A DNA stretch of 35,801 nucleotides from a virus: positions 1 to 35,801 of IMG/VR virus record IMGVR_UViG_3300032294_000447; one strand, given 5' to 3'. Shown here in pieces: positions 1 through 6,982 of the stretch. The notes under the pieces were generated by a model. The model was not told where the DNA came from. It saw only the letters and a list, made by a program, of their open reading frames with translations, and did not search any database. Positions within the stretch are counted from its first letter, which is position 1, and every line of letters starts with the position of its first letter. The position numbers and the translations under genes are program-made.

Positions 1-123
1 CATCAGGGACTTCAGCCTTGGTTTTGATTATGGACAACTGCGCCATAAACGGTTCTTTGTCTTCATGCTGATAACCGAATATGTGACGAGCTGCCTCTAG
101 CGGAACTTCGACTGTCTCGCCCA
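1..123. repeat. Terminal direct repeat, copy 1
   Basis: Bases 1-123 are identical to 35679-35801. Either the sequence is an assembly of a circular or circularly permuted genome read slightly past its start, or it is a true short direct terminal repeat. The coding frame of a 111-residue protein continues across the join, which supports a closed map. The repeat lies inside a gene and carries no special motif, so an assembly overlap is the simpler reading. Confidence 0.95.
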
Positions 124-202
124 CCGGAAAGGTGTACCAGACATACTCGAAACTAAAGGTTATGGGCTTATCCCACTTGTTCGTCACATAAACGGTTGTC
201 AT
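1..202 (-). CDS. Small virion-region protein, 5' part (gene crosses the circular join)
   Basis: This is the N-terminal part of a 111-residue protein. It starts with ATG at 202 on the minus strand, leaves the window at base 1, and resumes at the right end, finishing with TGA at 35545-35547. The joined product begins MTTVYVTNKWDKPITF and ends GKFNIAA. It has no signal peptide or membrane segment and looks like a compact beta-rich protein. It sits between small capsid-associated genes and the head-tail connector gene, so a head or neck role is plausible. No strong Shine-Dalgarno is seen; the upstream gene stops 2 bases before the ATG, which suggests coupled translation. I do not recognise a function. 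Confidence 0.8.
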   Translation of the reverse strand, partial: MTTVYVTNKWDKPITFSFEYVWYTFPVGETVEVPLEAARHIFGYQHEDKEPFMAQLSIIKTKAEVPD

Positions 203-204
203 AT

Positions 205-651
205 TTAGAAGCTCACTACGTCGCCATAGACTCGAATGTCAACGGTGTTTTCGTTGCCAGAGGCAGTTCCAACATTGACAAACAAGGCTTGGCTATTAAA
301 GCCAGAGACAGCAACATTACCTGCGTTAATGGCAACGTCTTGGAATGTAACCGCACCCGAAACGCTTGAGAGGGTCGTGGCATTTGCAATGACGTTAGAG
401 CCATCAGAGGTAGTCGAAATAGAAATGTTGGCTGACGATACTGAGCCGGATGGGTTGCAAACCGTAATTCTACGGATAACAACCTGACCGGAGTTCGTCG
501 TTGCATTTCCCTTCGTCAAACCGCCGCCGAGGAATGGAAGGGCAACAACTGCGTTGCCCGTCGTGTTCAGCTTAGTTGCGGTAATGGTTGCAAGCCGCCC
601 CTGACCAAACGAGTCAAGATAGAGTTGACCGACTGAATCAGCGTTAGCCAT
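205..651 (-). CDS. Putative virion (head decoration or fibre-like) protein
   Basis: This gene encodes 148 residues, rich in Ser, Thr, Ala, Asn, Val and Gly with almost no Lys, Cys or Trp, a composition typical of beta-sandwich virion proteins. A purine-rich Shine-Dalgarno (TAAGGGGG) precedes the ATG. It is two genes downstream of the major capsid gene in the late unit. Segments such as VVIRRITVCNPSGSVSSANI look like an Ig-like or head-decoration strand pattern. There is no signal peptide, since it would be assembled in the cytoplasm. Decoration or head-fibre protein is an inference from position and composition. Confidence 0.75.
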   Translation of the reverse strand: MANADSVGQLYLDSFGQGRLATITATKLNTTGNAVVALPFLGGGLTKGNATTNSGQVVIRRITVCNPSGSVSSANISISTTSDGSNVIANATTLSSVSGAVTFQDVAINAGNVAVSGFNSQALFVNVGTASGNENTVDIRVYGDVVSF

Positions 652-660
652 GCTGCCCCC

Positions 661-984
661 TTAAGCGTAAGTGCTGCTGACGTTCTGACCACCATTGGTC
701 GCCAGCAGAGTAACGGTGTCGCTGGTTGCGCTGGTCTTCGCATACACGTTCACGCCATCAGAAATGATGACACCGCCCGTGTTGGCTGCAATCAGCGTTG
801 CGTTCGACGAACCGTTATAAGCAATCACCGAGGTGTTTGCTTGTGGGAACATCAGGTAAACACCTGCTGGAATGACCGTACCGTTTCCGGTATTGACCGC
901 AGTAACGGTCGTAGTCAGGAAATAAGCACCAGCGGTATTCGACTGTGCGCCAGCTAGGATGATTTTGTTTGTGCTTAGTGACAT
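661..984 (-). CDS. Small beta-rich virion protein next to capsid gene
   Basis: The product has 107 residues, with alternating hydrophobic and Thr/Asn-rich stretches and no charged clusters. A full-consensus ribosome site (TAAGGAGG) lies 7 bases before the ATG, which suggests high expression, as expected for a stoichiometric head component. It lies 12 bases downstream of the major capsid gene. Composition resembles the 148-residue protein that follows it, so the two may be related decoration proteins. No catalytic motif is seen. A role as capsid decoration or cement protein is inferred from position. Confidence 0.75.
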   Translation of the reverse strand: MSLSTNKIILAGAQSNTAGAYFLTTTVTAVNTGNGTVIPAGVYLMFPQANTSVIAYNGSSNATLIAANTGGVIISDGVNVYAKTSATSDTVTLLATNGGQNVSSTYA

Positions 985-996
985 GGTTATTCCTCC

Positions 997-1998
997 TTAG
1001 ATGCTCAGAGAGTTGTAACCCGACACCACAGTCATCGACTTCGGCTTGGTCGAAACCAATTCCGCAATCATCAGAACTGCACCCACATAACCAATCTGCC
1101 AGTTCGGGAGCGTCGATTCAAAACCAGTAAACACGAACGAACCCTGCTCATGGATGTAGAGCGACAGGTAGTTAGTATTCAGGAAATAAACCGTTCCTTC
1201 CGGGCAATACGGGTCAGGATAAATCGGCACACCAGCAACCATCAGGGCGCGGAACGCAGCCTGTGGGCCATTTGCATCGCCATCAAAACCGGAACCCGGT
1301 GTGATGACGTATTGCTCTTGACCAACATAGTCTTGCGCCAACAGCGTCCAAGTACCGAAACCGCAAACGCCAAAGGTCGGAACCTCTGCGCCGTTTTTCA
1401 CAGTACCGGAGATGTATTGCAGAATGTTCTGGCGGGTCGGGTTGACGTTGCCAGCCGAGTACGACTTCGATTGCCACCAGCTATACGCCGAACGGCTGAT
1501 GTTACCGTAAGTGCCAGAAGCCGAAACTGCTGCTGGTAGGCCGGTAAACTGTTGCGTGTTCGTGCTGTTGGTGTACAGCGCGGTTGCCATTGCATCCATC
1601 ATGACGTTGGTTGCGTCATTCATCCGTGCTTCAATCAGCGGGATGATGGCTGCGTCTTGCTGAACCGCACCTTCCATTCCGAGGAACGGAACCGGAGCAA
1701 TCATCAGTTTCAGGTCGAATTCAGCGTTGTACGCACCTTGCTGGACTGCTGGCTGGTTGAAAGAACCAGAGTAGTCCGACCATTGTGCGTTCACGAACTG
1801 TGCGCCCTGAACTGGAACGGTTACGGAGGAAACACCGCCGGAAGCCTGTTGCGAATTCGCAATCAGAGCCGCCATTAGCGGAGTTGAGTTATAAAGTTGT
1901 ACGACCAGCTTGGGAATGAACGCCCGACGAGTAACGTAGGTTAGCTCGGTGTATTGCGTACTTCCTGTTGCTGGAATGATACCGCCACCAATAGGCAT
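997..1998 (-). CDS. Major capsid protein
   Basis: The 333-residue product forms the icosahedral head shell. It follows the scaffold gene directly, the usual podovirus or P22-type order, and has a strong AAGGAG site. The N-terminus (MPIGGGIIPATGSTQYTEL) is followed by a helix-rich region and then a mixed alpha/beta body containing MEGAVQQDAAIIPLIEARMND (about residues 108-128), the kind of spine-helix segment found in HK97-fold capsid proteins. No proteolytic maturation domain is fused. Length and gene order fit a capsid protein; I assign it from context and composition rather than from a decisive motif. Confidence 0.82.
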   Translation of the reverse strand: MPIGGGIIPATGSTQYTELTYVTRRAFIPKLVVQLYNSTPLMAALIANSQQASGGVSSVTVPVQGAQFVNAQWSDYSGSFNQPAVQQGAYNAEFDLKLMIAPVPFLGMEGAVQQDAAIIPLIEARMNDATNVMMDAMATALYTNSTNTQQFTGLPAAVSASGTYGNISRSAYSWWQSKSYSAGNVNPTRQNILQYISGTVKNGAEVPTFGVCGFGTWTLLAQDYVGQEQYVITPGSGFDGDANGPQAAFRALMVAGVPIYPDPYCPEGTVYFLNTNYLSLYIHEQGSFVFTGFESTLPNWQIGYVGAVLMIAELVSTKPKSMTVVSGYNSLSI

Positions 1999-2027
1999 TT
2001 CATTCTCCTTGGAAACTTATCCCCTGA

Positions 2028-2558
2028 TTAAAACCCAATGGGTCGCGTGTTTTTACGCAACTCTTGGAGTGCTTTTGCAGCTTCGTCACGGGCAGCACCA
2101 ACAGGATTCTTGTAATACTTCGACAAGTCAAACTTGTTGATGGCTGACGGGCTGTAGCCCGTTGGCGTGGGTGCAGCAGATTGCTTCATCCATTGCCAGT
2201 ATTCCGCTGCGGTGTCATGGTCTGCAATTTTCTTTTCCAGCATGACTTTTTCAATTTCCTCAACATCTTCGTCGGATGACGCATAGCCCTTGCGGATTAG
2301 CGAGTTCCGGCGACGTTCTAGGTCTTCCTCTGCGCGTTTTTGAGCCAGTTCTGCTCTCATCGCTTCGAGTTCCCTACGAGTCTCGCCTACAGCGTTGGTA
2401 GTGGTTTCTTCAATATCTAGCTCTGGAATCACAAGGTCAGGCTTGATTTTCTTGGTCAAGCGCAACACTTCTTTTCGCGTTGCTGGATTATCAGAAAGCT
2501 CACGCATTAAAGCAGCGAGTTGGTCGCGCTGCTCATAAGACACATCTTCGAGACTCAT
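2028..2558 (-). CDS. Capsid scaffold protein
   Basis: The 176-residue product is strongly charged and helical. Residues 40-110 form a likely coiled coil rich in Glu, Arg and Lys (for example RRELEAMRAELAQKRAEEDL), and the C-terminus is basic (ALQELRKNTRPIGF). Short, charged, coiled-coil proteins directly upstream of the capsid gene are typically internal scaffolds that direct procapsid assembly and then leave. The ATG is preceded by AGGGGATAGCT, a leader form recurring in this phage's late genes. There is no protease domain, so exit without cleavage is more likely. Confidence 0.78.
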   Translation of the reverse strand: MSLEDVSYEQRDQLAALMRELSDNPATRKEVLRLTKKIKPDLVIPELDIEETTTNAVGETRRELEAMRAELAQKRAEEDLERRRNSLIRKGYASSDEDVEEIEKVMLEKKIADHDTAAEYWQWMKQSAAPTPTGYSPSAINKFDLSKYYKNPVGAARDEAAKALQELRKNTRPIGF

Positions 2559-2576
2559 AGCTATCCCCTAAATAAA

Positions 2577-2762
2577 TTAAATTACTTTTTTGCCATCACC
2601 CGGCTTTTGTACTGCCATCTTGTTCTTAGCGCCAATCTTGTTGCCGCCAGACAAGCCGCCGAATTCCGCAAAGCGCGGAGTGTTGGTAACGACACCGTTT
2701 TGCTGCTGATTGTCCGTTGGACGGCGCACGTTGTTTGCGCCACGGGGTTTAAACAAATCCAT
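2577..2762 (-). CDS. Small hypothetical protein before scaffold
   Basis: The product has 61 residues, is basic and disordered-looking (many Asn, Gln, Lys, Gly), and has no membrane segment. AAGGAAAAATC precedes the ATG, giving a good ribosome site. It lies between the 168-residue Pro/Met-rich protein and the scaffold gene with short gaps on both sides, and other frames here lack a ribosome site. I do not recognise it. Its position suggests a head-assembly accessory. Confidence 0.65.
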   Translation of the reverse strand: MDLFKPRGANNVRRPTDNQQQNGVVTNTPRFAEFGGLSGGNKIGAKNKMAVQKPGDGKKVI

Positions 2763-2771
2763 GATTTTTCC

Positions 2772-3278
2772 TTACATCGGAGTTGGAGTTGGAGAAGCAC
2801 CACCACCAGCTCCGGGCATTGCCATCGGTGACGGCGAAGCTCCCGGCATTGGTGGAAGGTTCGGAACAGCGGGGGCCGCTGCCATGAGGCGACCCTCAGG
2901 GGTTCCGCCACCGGCATTTGGCAAGTTTTGCAACAACTGAATAATTTCAGATTGCTGCAATTCGCGTGTCTTTTGTTTACGGGGGCCAATCAGACCCGTC
3001 AACTGACGAATAGCTGCTAATGCTTTTTGGCCTTCTGGTGTTTCGCTGCCAAGACTCGGCAACGCTTGTTCAATCAAATCCATCGCCATCGACAAGTTGA
3101 CCATTGCACCCTCGCGGTTGCCCATCTTGGGTTCCGGCGTAGACATCGGCGCACTCATCGGCGCAGTCGATGGGTCAGACATTGCAGGTTCAACTTCTGC
3201 CGGATTAGGCATATCGGCTGGTGGAGTGCCGCGCTGTGCGCTAATCATTTCCATCAGCTTATCGGGTGGGACACTCAT
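2772..3278 (-). CDS. Pro/Met-rich head-region protein
   Basis: The 168-residue product has a disordered Pro/Ser/Met-rich N-terminus (residues about 15-50, repeated SAPMS-like units), a central helical region (about 55-120, including LIEQALPSLGSETPEGQKAL), and a C-terminal tail of Gly/Pro/Ala with repeated PxP units. It is the first gene after the capsid-region promoter at 3308-3335 and precedes the scaffold and capsid genes. The ATG is preceded by AAAGGATAGCT. Possible roles are scaffold partner or portal-proximal assembly factor; neither is proven. Confidence 0.72.
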   Translation of the reverse strand: MSVPPDKLMEMISAQRGTPPADMPNPAEVEPAMSDPSTAPMSAPMSTPEPKMGNREGAMVNLSMAMDLIEQALPSLGSETPEGQKALAAIRQLTGLIGPRKQKTRELQQSEIIQLLQNLPNAGGGTPEGRLMAAAPAVPNLPPMPGASPSPMAMPGAGGGASPTPTPM

Positions 3279-3307
3279 AGCTATCCTTTATCGTCTGTCT
3301 CGGCGGG

Positions 3308-3335
3308 ATTAGACCAGACTATAAAAAGTTGTCAA
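3308..3335 (-). promoter_or_regulatory. Sigma70-type promoter for the capsid genes
   Basis: On the minus strand TTGACA (3335-3330) is followed by a 16-base spacer and TCTAAT (3313-3308), matching the -35 box perfectly and the -10 box at five of six positions. It lies about 30 bases before the ATG at 3278. It would add transcripts for the Pro/Met-rich protein, scaffold and capsid genes on top of read-through from upstream late genes. Confidence 0.7.
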
Positions 3336-3337
3336 GT

Positions 3338-3359
3338 GGGGGAGTATCACCCCTCCCCC
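3338..3359 (-). other. GC-rich hairpin upstream of capsid promoter
   Basis: GGGGGAG (3338-3344) and CTCCCCC (3353-3359) form a 7-bp stem with an 8-base loop. It sits between the 13-residue peptide genes and the capsid promoter. No T-run follows it closely on the minus strand, so it is a weak terminator candidate or an RNA-stability hairpin. Confidence 0.45.
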
Positions 3360-3380
3360 GTTGGGTTAATCCGCTAGGGA

Positions 3381-3422
3381 TTACTTGCGGCCTTTACGAC
3401 CTTTGCGACCTTTGCGTGCCAT
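3381..3422 (-). CDS. 13-residue ultra-basic peptide (RKG repeats)
   Basis: ATG at 3422 to TAA at 3381 encodes MARKGRKGRKGRK, which is an MA start followed by three RKG units and a final RK. A strong GGAGG lies at ordinary spacing before the ATG, which is why I believe it is translated despite its size. The product should bind nucleic acid or acidic protein surfaces. It is the second of two 13-residue basic peptides between the portal and scaffold genes. Function unknown; a DNA-condensing or head-internal peptide is speculation. Confidence 0.55.
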   Translation of the reverse strand: MARKGRKGRKGRK

Positions 3423-3490
3423 GATGACCTCCACAAAATGCGGCCAACTTTACAGGGGAAGTCAGCCAGACCCCATCCCTTGCGGGGGAA

Positions 3491-3532
3491 TTACCGACGG
3501 GTCTTGCGACCGCGCTTCATTTTCTTGTACAT
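3491..3532 (-). CDS. 13-residue basic peptide
   Basis: ATG at 3532 to TAA at 3491 encodes MYKKMKRGRKTRR. An AGGAG lies 6 bases before this ATG, and another ATG directly abutting the AGGAG is too close to be used. More than half of the residues are Lys or Arg. The gene begins just after the stop of the 54-residue gene (3542). It is similar in size and charge to the peptide at 3381-3422. Function unknown. Confidence 0.5.
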   Translation of the reverse strand: MYKKMKRGRKTRR

Positions 3533-3541
3533 CGTCATCTC

Positions 3542-3706
3542 CTATCGAGTAAACATCCGGCCTTCTCTACGAGTCTGCCGGGGATTCATGGTTTTGATAC
3601 CTGTGACACGGTACTGCATACTCGCCGGGGCTTCAGTACGCTTCAAATCACGGGTTTGTGCTAACGGCTGGTCTGCCTTTGGCGAGTAATCGGAGCGTTG
3701 AACCAT
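3542..3706 (-). CDS. Small basic protein coupled to portal gene
   Basis: This encodes 54 residues from ATG 3706 to TAG 3542. The start overlaps the portal stop as TAATG, so it should be translated by re-initiation after the portal protein. The product is Arg/Gln-rich and soluble, beginning MVQRSDYSPKAD and ending TRREGRMFTR. No family is recognised. With the two 13-residue peptides that follow, it forms a cluster of basic polypeptides between portal and scaffold. Confidence 0.68.
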   Translation of the reverse strand: MVQRSDYSPKADQPLAQTRDLKRTEAPASMQYRVTGIKTMNPRQTRREGRMFTR

Positions 3707-5325
3707 TATTCCCCCACGGCTTTCAAATCAGGTTTGCCCTGCGGTTGCGGCGGCTGTTGCGCTTGCTGCTGTTCGCGCTTCTTTAGTTTGTCTTTCAACA
3801 ACTGTTTCATCGGCGGTTCAAGCAAATCTATCAGAGATTCCTTGTCGATAGCCTGTGCCTTATACATATTGAACGCCAGTTGCCGCATATCTTCGGTGAA
3901 GATTGGGCTATTGGAATGGGCATCGACTTTGACAACGTAATCTTTGGTGAACTGTTCTGGAACGAACTTATTGCCTTCTTCGTCAACAAAGTGCGTGTCG
4001 TCGTAGGCTTGCATCAGCTTCAGATACAGCGTTGCTACTTTCTCAAGGCTGTCTTCGACAATCAGCGCCCGTTTCTTTGCGCGAGAGCTTCCAAGACGGG
4101 CCAACTGAGAAGCATGACCAGCGGAGCGTACACCTTGCTCACCACGACCAGACAGAACGCTTGAAATTCCAGAGGCTTCAGCAAACATTGCATCCACTTC
4201 ATGAATCACCTCAAAAAGTGAGCTTGGCATTTCTGGCGCTAACGCATCAACCTTAGCGTTAGGCATATCCGAACTGACATGGGTTCCGGGGCGATTCAGC
4301 GCAAAGGCTTTTTCGTCCGTGATGCCCATAAAGCCAGAGAAGACCTTGGGCGGAGAAACTTGCTTAGAAAGCAAATCCAAAATTTCTGTCATGCGAACAT
4401 TCCGCATTCCTTGCAGCAAGAGCAACCGCTGCACTTCGGATTGACCCCAATAGTAGTCAAATTGCGGGTTCGGACAAATCTGTACGAAGGGTAGTTCACC
4501 GCGCAAGAACACCGATGCGCCGGGACGGTCGTAAATAAATACGTCCGGGTCAGCCATCGTGACTACCTGATAGTCAGAAATCTCATCATTCCAAACCCAT
4601 AGCTCATACATTTTGACGGTATCTTCGGCAACCCGTGCCTTGTATCGGTTCATACCGTACAGGTCTAGGTTGACATTGCCGTAAATGGTTGGGTTGACTT
4701 GGGAAGTCATGATGCGGTCAAGACCTTCAGGTATATCTTCAGTCTTGGTGTGAACATTCGTTGTGATGCGTTTCACAATCGATTCGCGCTTGGGGTGCGA
4801 ATACAATCGATTGTACAAATCGGATTTGGTAATGTAATAGGTTTGAACTAAGGCTTCTTGTCTATCGGTGTAGGCAACGTCTTCTCGCAACACGCCAACG
4901 GATGAAGGTTCCACCATATACGGGTGGATGCCGTTGTTGTAGACCAGTTTGATGAATGTTGTGTTGAACACAAGCGACCACGTTAGCGCAGAGCTAAACA
5001 CTTGGTCGGCGTTGGAATTTAACCATTCATCGTTGAGTGCTGCGGTTAGCCGAGGAACCTTGATGTGTTCTTGTTCGGGAACGGCAGCGCCGATGTTGAT
5101 AGAGAAACGTGTGGTTTCTGCGGAATACAGGAATGAGGTGAGCTGGTCGATGTGCGGATAAATCTTATTGAACATCGCCGGTTGTTCTTCCGGCCCCGCA
5201 CCGAACAGAAACCAAGAGCGCAAAGCGGTATAGTCGCCCTTGCGGTCAGGCAAGGACACCATGCACTTCTCTATGAGGTCACGGTAGAAGAACTCCCGTT
5301 CGTCGTCGCCTTTAGGTATCCTCAT
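3706..5325 (-). CDS. Portal protein
   Basis: The 539-residue product should form the dodecameric ring at the head vertex through which DNA is packaged and ejected. Length, acidic-helical character and position shortly after the large terminase fit the podovirus portal family. Segments that look portal-like include the wing region around LRGELPFVQICPNPQFDYYW (about 290-310), a long clip/stem region with EILDLLSKQVSPPKVF, and a Gln-rich C-terminal tail (KKREQQQAQQPPQPQ) that could form a barrel. The ATG overlaps the preceding stop as ATGA and has only a poor Shine-Dalgarno, so translation is probably coupled. Confidence 0.88.
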   Translation of the reverse strand: MRIPKGDDEREFFYRDLIEKCMVSLPDRKGDYTALRSWFLFGAGPEEQPAMFNKIYPHIDQLTSFLYSAETTRFSINIGAAVPEQEHIKVPRLTAALNDEWLNSNADQVFSSALTWSLVFNTTFIKLVYNNGIHPYMVEPSSVGVLREDVAYTDRQEALVQTYYITKSDLYNRLYSHPKRESIVKRITTNVHTKTEDIPEGLDRIMTSQVNPTIYGNVNLDLYGMNRYKARVAEDTVKMYELWVWNDEISDYQVVTMADPDVFIYDRPGASVFLRGELPFVQICPNPQFDYYWGQSEVQRLLLLQGMRNVRMTEILDLLSKQVSPPKVFSGFMGITDEKAFALNRPGTHVSSDMPNAKVDALAPEMPSSLFEVIHEVDAMFAEASGISSVLSGRGEQGVRSAGHASQLARLGSSRAKKRALIVEDSLEKVATLYLKLMQAYDDTHFVDEEGNKFVPEQFTKDYVVKVDAHSNSPIFTEDMRQLAFNMYKAQAIDKESLIDLLEPPMKQLLKDKLKKREQQQAQQPPQPQGKPDLKAVGE

Positions 5326-5819
5326 TGTTTTATTTTCAACTGTTCATGGTCGGCTATATAACTCGCCGTCTTCGGCCCTGTCAAGTTTCCTGCATCTTTT
5401 GGGTTAAATCCGACCGATTCGCCAGCCACAGGGCGTACCGCCCCGCCTCTTAGGACGTTGCCCATCGAATAACGTCCATCACCGCCCCAAATAACGGAAT
5501 CTCGCGGCTGTGGCTGTCTATTTTGCTCGGCAGCGGCTGCGGCTTCCTTCTCAAGCTGCTTTTTCGAGGTTTTGTTCTTTCGTGTGAAGAATCCAGCCTG
5601 ATTTTCGCCTTCTTTTGCCGATTTGACATTTGTCATGTCGAAATCCATTGCTAATTGCTTAATTGTCTTGTCATTCTTCTTTGTTTTGTCCGACATCAAG
5701 CCCGGAGGCTGCAAATAGACCACAAAGACCTCCTCATGGCAGTCTTTCATCGGACATTGGGCTTTCATCGACTCAAAATAGCCGTGGCGTGGGCATTTAT
5801 AGTCATGCAGTACCGGCAT
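5322..5819 (-). CDS. Zinc-finger-like protein upstream of portal
   Basis: The product has 165 residues from the ATG at 5819. I prefer this over the ATG at 5825 because AAGGGG sits 6 bases before it, whereas the upstream ATG directly follows the AAGGGG. Near the N-terminus Cys9-x2-His12 and Cys22-x4-Cys27-His28 look like a small zinc-binding knuckle (KCPRHGYF ... CPMKDCH). The rest is charged, with a Lys/Glu/Ala helix in the middle and a Gly-rich tail. It overlaps the neighbouring genes on both sides. A role in head assembly or DNA binding is possible but not shown. Confidence 0.75.
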   Translation of the reverse strand: MPVLHDYKCPRHGYFESMKAQCPMKDCHEEVFVVYLQPPGLMSDKTKKNDKTIKQLAMDFDMTNVKSAKEGENQAGFFTRKNKTSKKQLEKEAAAAAEQNRQPQPRDSVIWGGDGRYSMGNVLRGGAVRPVAGESVGFNPKDAGNLTGPKTASYIADHEQLKIKQ

Positions 5820-6210
5820 AGTCATCCCCTTCTAAGATTGGTGGCTGCGAATAATCGTCTATATTCCTCATACCTACTTTAATCTTGATACTCCCATTAA
5901 CCATTTGCAGTTGCGTGGTCGGCAGTATCCTTGGTCGCGCTTCTTCGCGGTAATCCACGAACTTGGTGCGGTTACGGTTTTGCATGATGGCTAATTTTCC
6001 GTCACGCCAAGCCTCATAGGTCTTGGATACCCGTATTTGCATCTTTTCGGTCAGCGGCACGTTGCGATACCAGAAAATATCCATGAAATGCGCTTTGTTG
6101 AGGCCAGCGGCCTCGCAGAACAGCCTGATAGAGATGCCTCTGTCCTGATTACGGATAAACCGGCGCATCAACGCCATCAGTTCAGCCTTGGTATGCGCTT
6201 TCGTGGGCAT
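5803..6210 (-). CDS. Small protein with helix-turn-helix-like segment
   Basis: The product has 135 residues. Residues about 25-68 (starting GISIRLFCEAAGLNKAHFMD and continuing to KTYEAWRDGK) read as a helix-turn-helix with a following helix. The C-terminal half is rich in Arg, Gln and Asp and is probably extended. The gene overlaps the glycosyltransferase gene by 29 bases and the zinc-finger-like gene by 17 bases, and has AAAGG ahead of its ATG. It may regulate late genes or act in packaging; neither is shown. Confidence 0.75.
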   Translation of the reverse strand: MPTKAHTKAELMALMRRFIRNQDRGISIRLFCEAAGLNKAHFMDIFWYRNVPLTEKMQIRVSKTYEAWRDGKLAIMQNRNRTKFVDYREEARPRILPTTQLQMVNGSIKIKVGMRNIDDYSQPPILEGDDYAGTA

Positions 6211-6982
6211 AGTTCAGAACGTAACCTTTGCTTTGCAAGAACTCCAGAAACTCAACTTCCCGATACCAAGTCTTTGATTGGCCTCTGACCAGTATTTCGT
6301 TGTCCTTGATAAGTCGGCGGCTAGTGGAATGATGTCCAAGCAACTTGGTGAAGTCCAAGTCATCGTGGAATACGGGAGCTAGATGTTCTATTGAGAACTC
6401 TTTAGCAACCTCTGGCGGGGCTATCGAATAGCCCAATTCTTCAAACCAAGGCTTACGCAAGCACGATAACTGGACATCTTCGTTCCACAGGTGGATTTCA
6501 CCGGAGTAGGCTTGGGCTATGCCGTGCTTGTTGGAGGCTTTTAAAAATCGGCGGCTACGCAAGGAGAAGCCACCGTTCTGGACTAACACAGCGTTAGGGT
6601 GGGCTACCCATCCAAAGCCCAAAAGAAGGCTATCACCAACAAGACCAGCATGAGTAATTCCACCGATGTAATCATAGTCGTAATACTCCGGCTTGAAGTT
6701 GCGACCATCCAAGACCCATCCATCATCCTGCACGACTAGACAGAACTCGGTATCAATAAAGGCATACAAGCAATGCAGCATAAATGTTGAGTATTCTCGA
6801 TACCCAAGCGGATAAATCTTGTGCCACTCAACGCCTTCAGGCATTTCCTTCGGGCGCTCAATCGACAACAGCAAGCCCCTTGACCCCGGCAGTTCTCGCA
6901 TACTGCGAACGATGGACGGCAATGCGCCTGACCCATCGTTGTGTCCATAGACAGAAACTATGGTTAAGTCTTTATGTTCCAT
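6182..6982 (-). CDS. DUF5672-like glycosyltransferase
   Basis: The 266-residue product resembles the DUF5672 family of GT-A-type glycosyltransferases. It has a nucleotide-sugar-type N-terminal fold (LTIVSVYGHNDGS), an Asp-rich metal/donor motif VVQDDGWVLDG with Asp86-Asp87, a typical acceptor segment NGGFSLRSRRFL (about 136-147) and NEDVQLS (about 166). There is no signal peptide or membrane segment, so it works in the cytoplasm, on DNA, a virion protein or a host saccharide. It starts 11 bases inside the terminase gene, an unusual place between terminase and portal, and may be an acquired extra. Substrate unknown. Confidence 0.75.
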   Translation of the reverse strand: MEHKDLTIVSVYGHNDGSGALPSIVRSMRELPGSRGLLLSIERPKEMPEGVEWHKIYPLGYREYSTFMLHCLYAFIDTEFCLVVQDDGWVLDGRNFKPEYYDYDYIGGITHAGLVGDSLLLGFGWVAHPNAVLVQNGGFSLRSRRFLKASNKHGIAQAYSGEIHLWNEDVQLSCLRKPWFEELGYSIAPPEVAKEFSIEHLAPVFHDDLDFTKLLGHHSTSRRLIKDNEILVRGQSKTWYREVEFLEFLQSKGYVLNYAHESAYQG

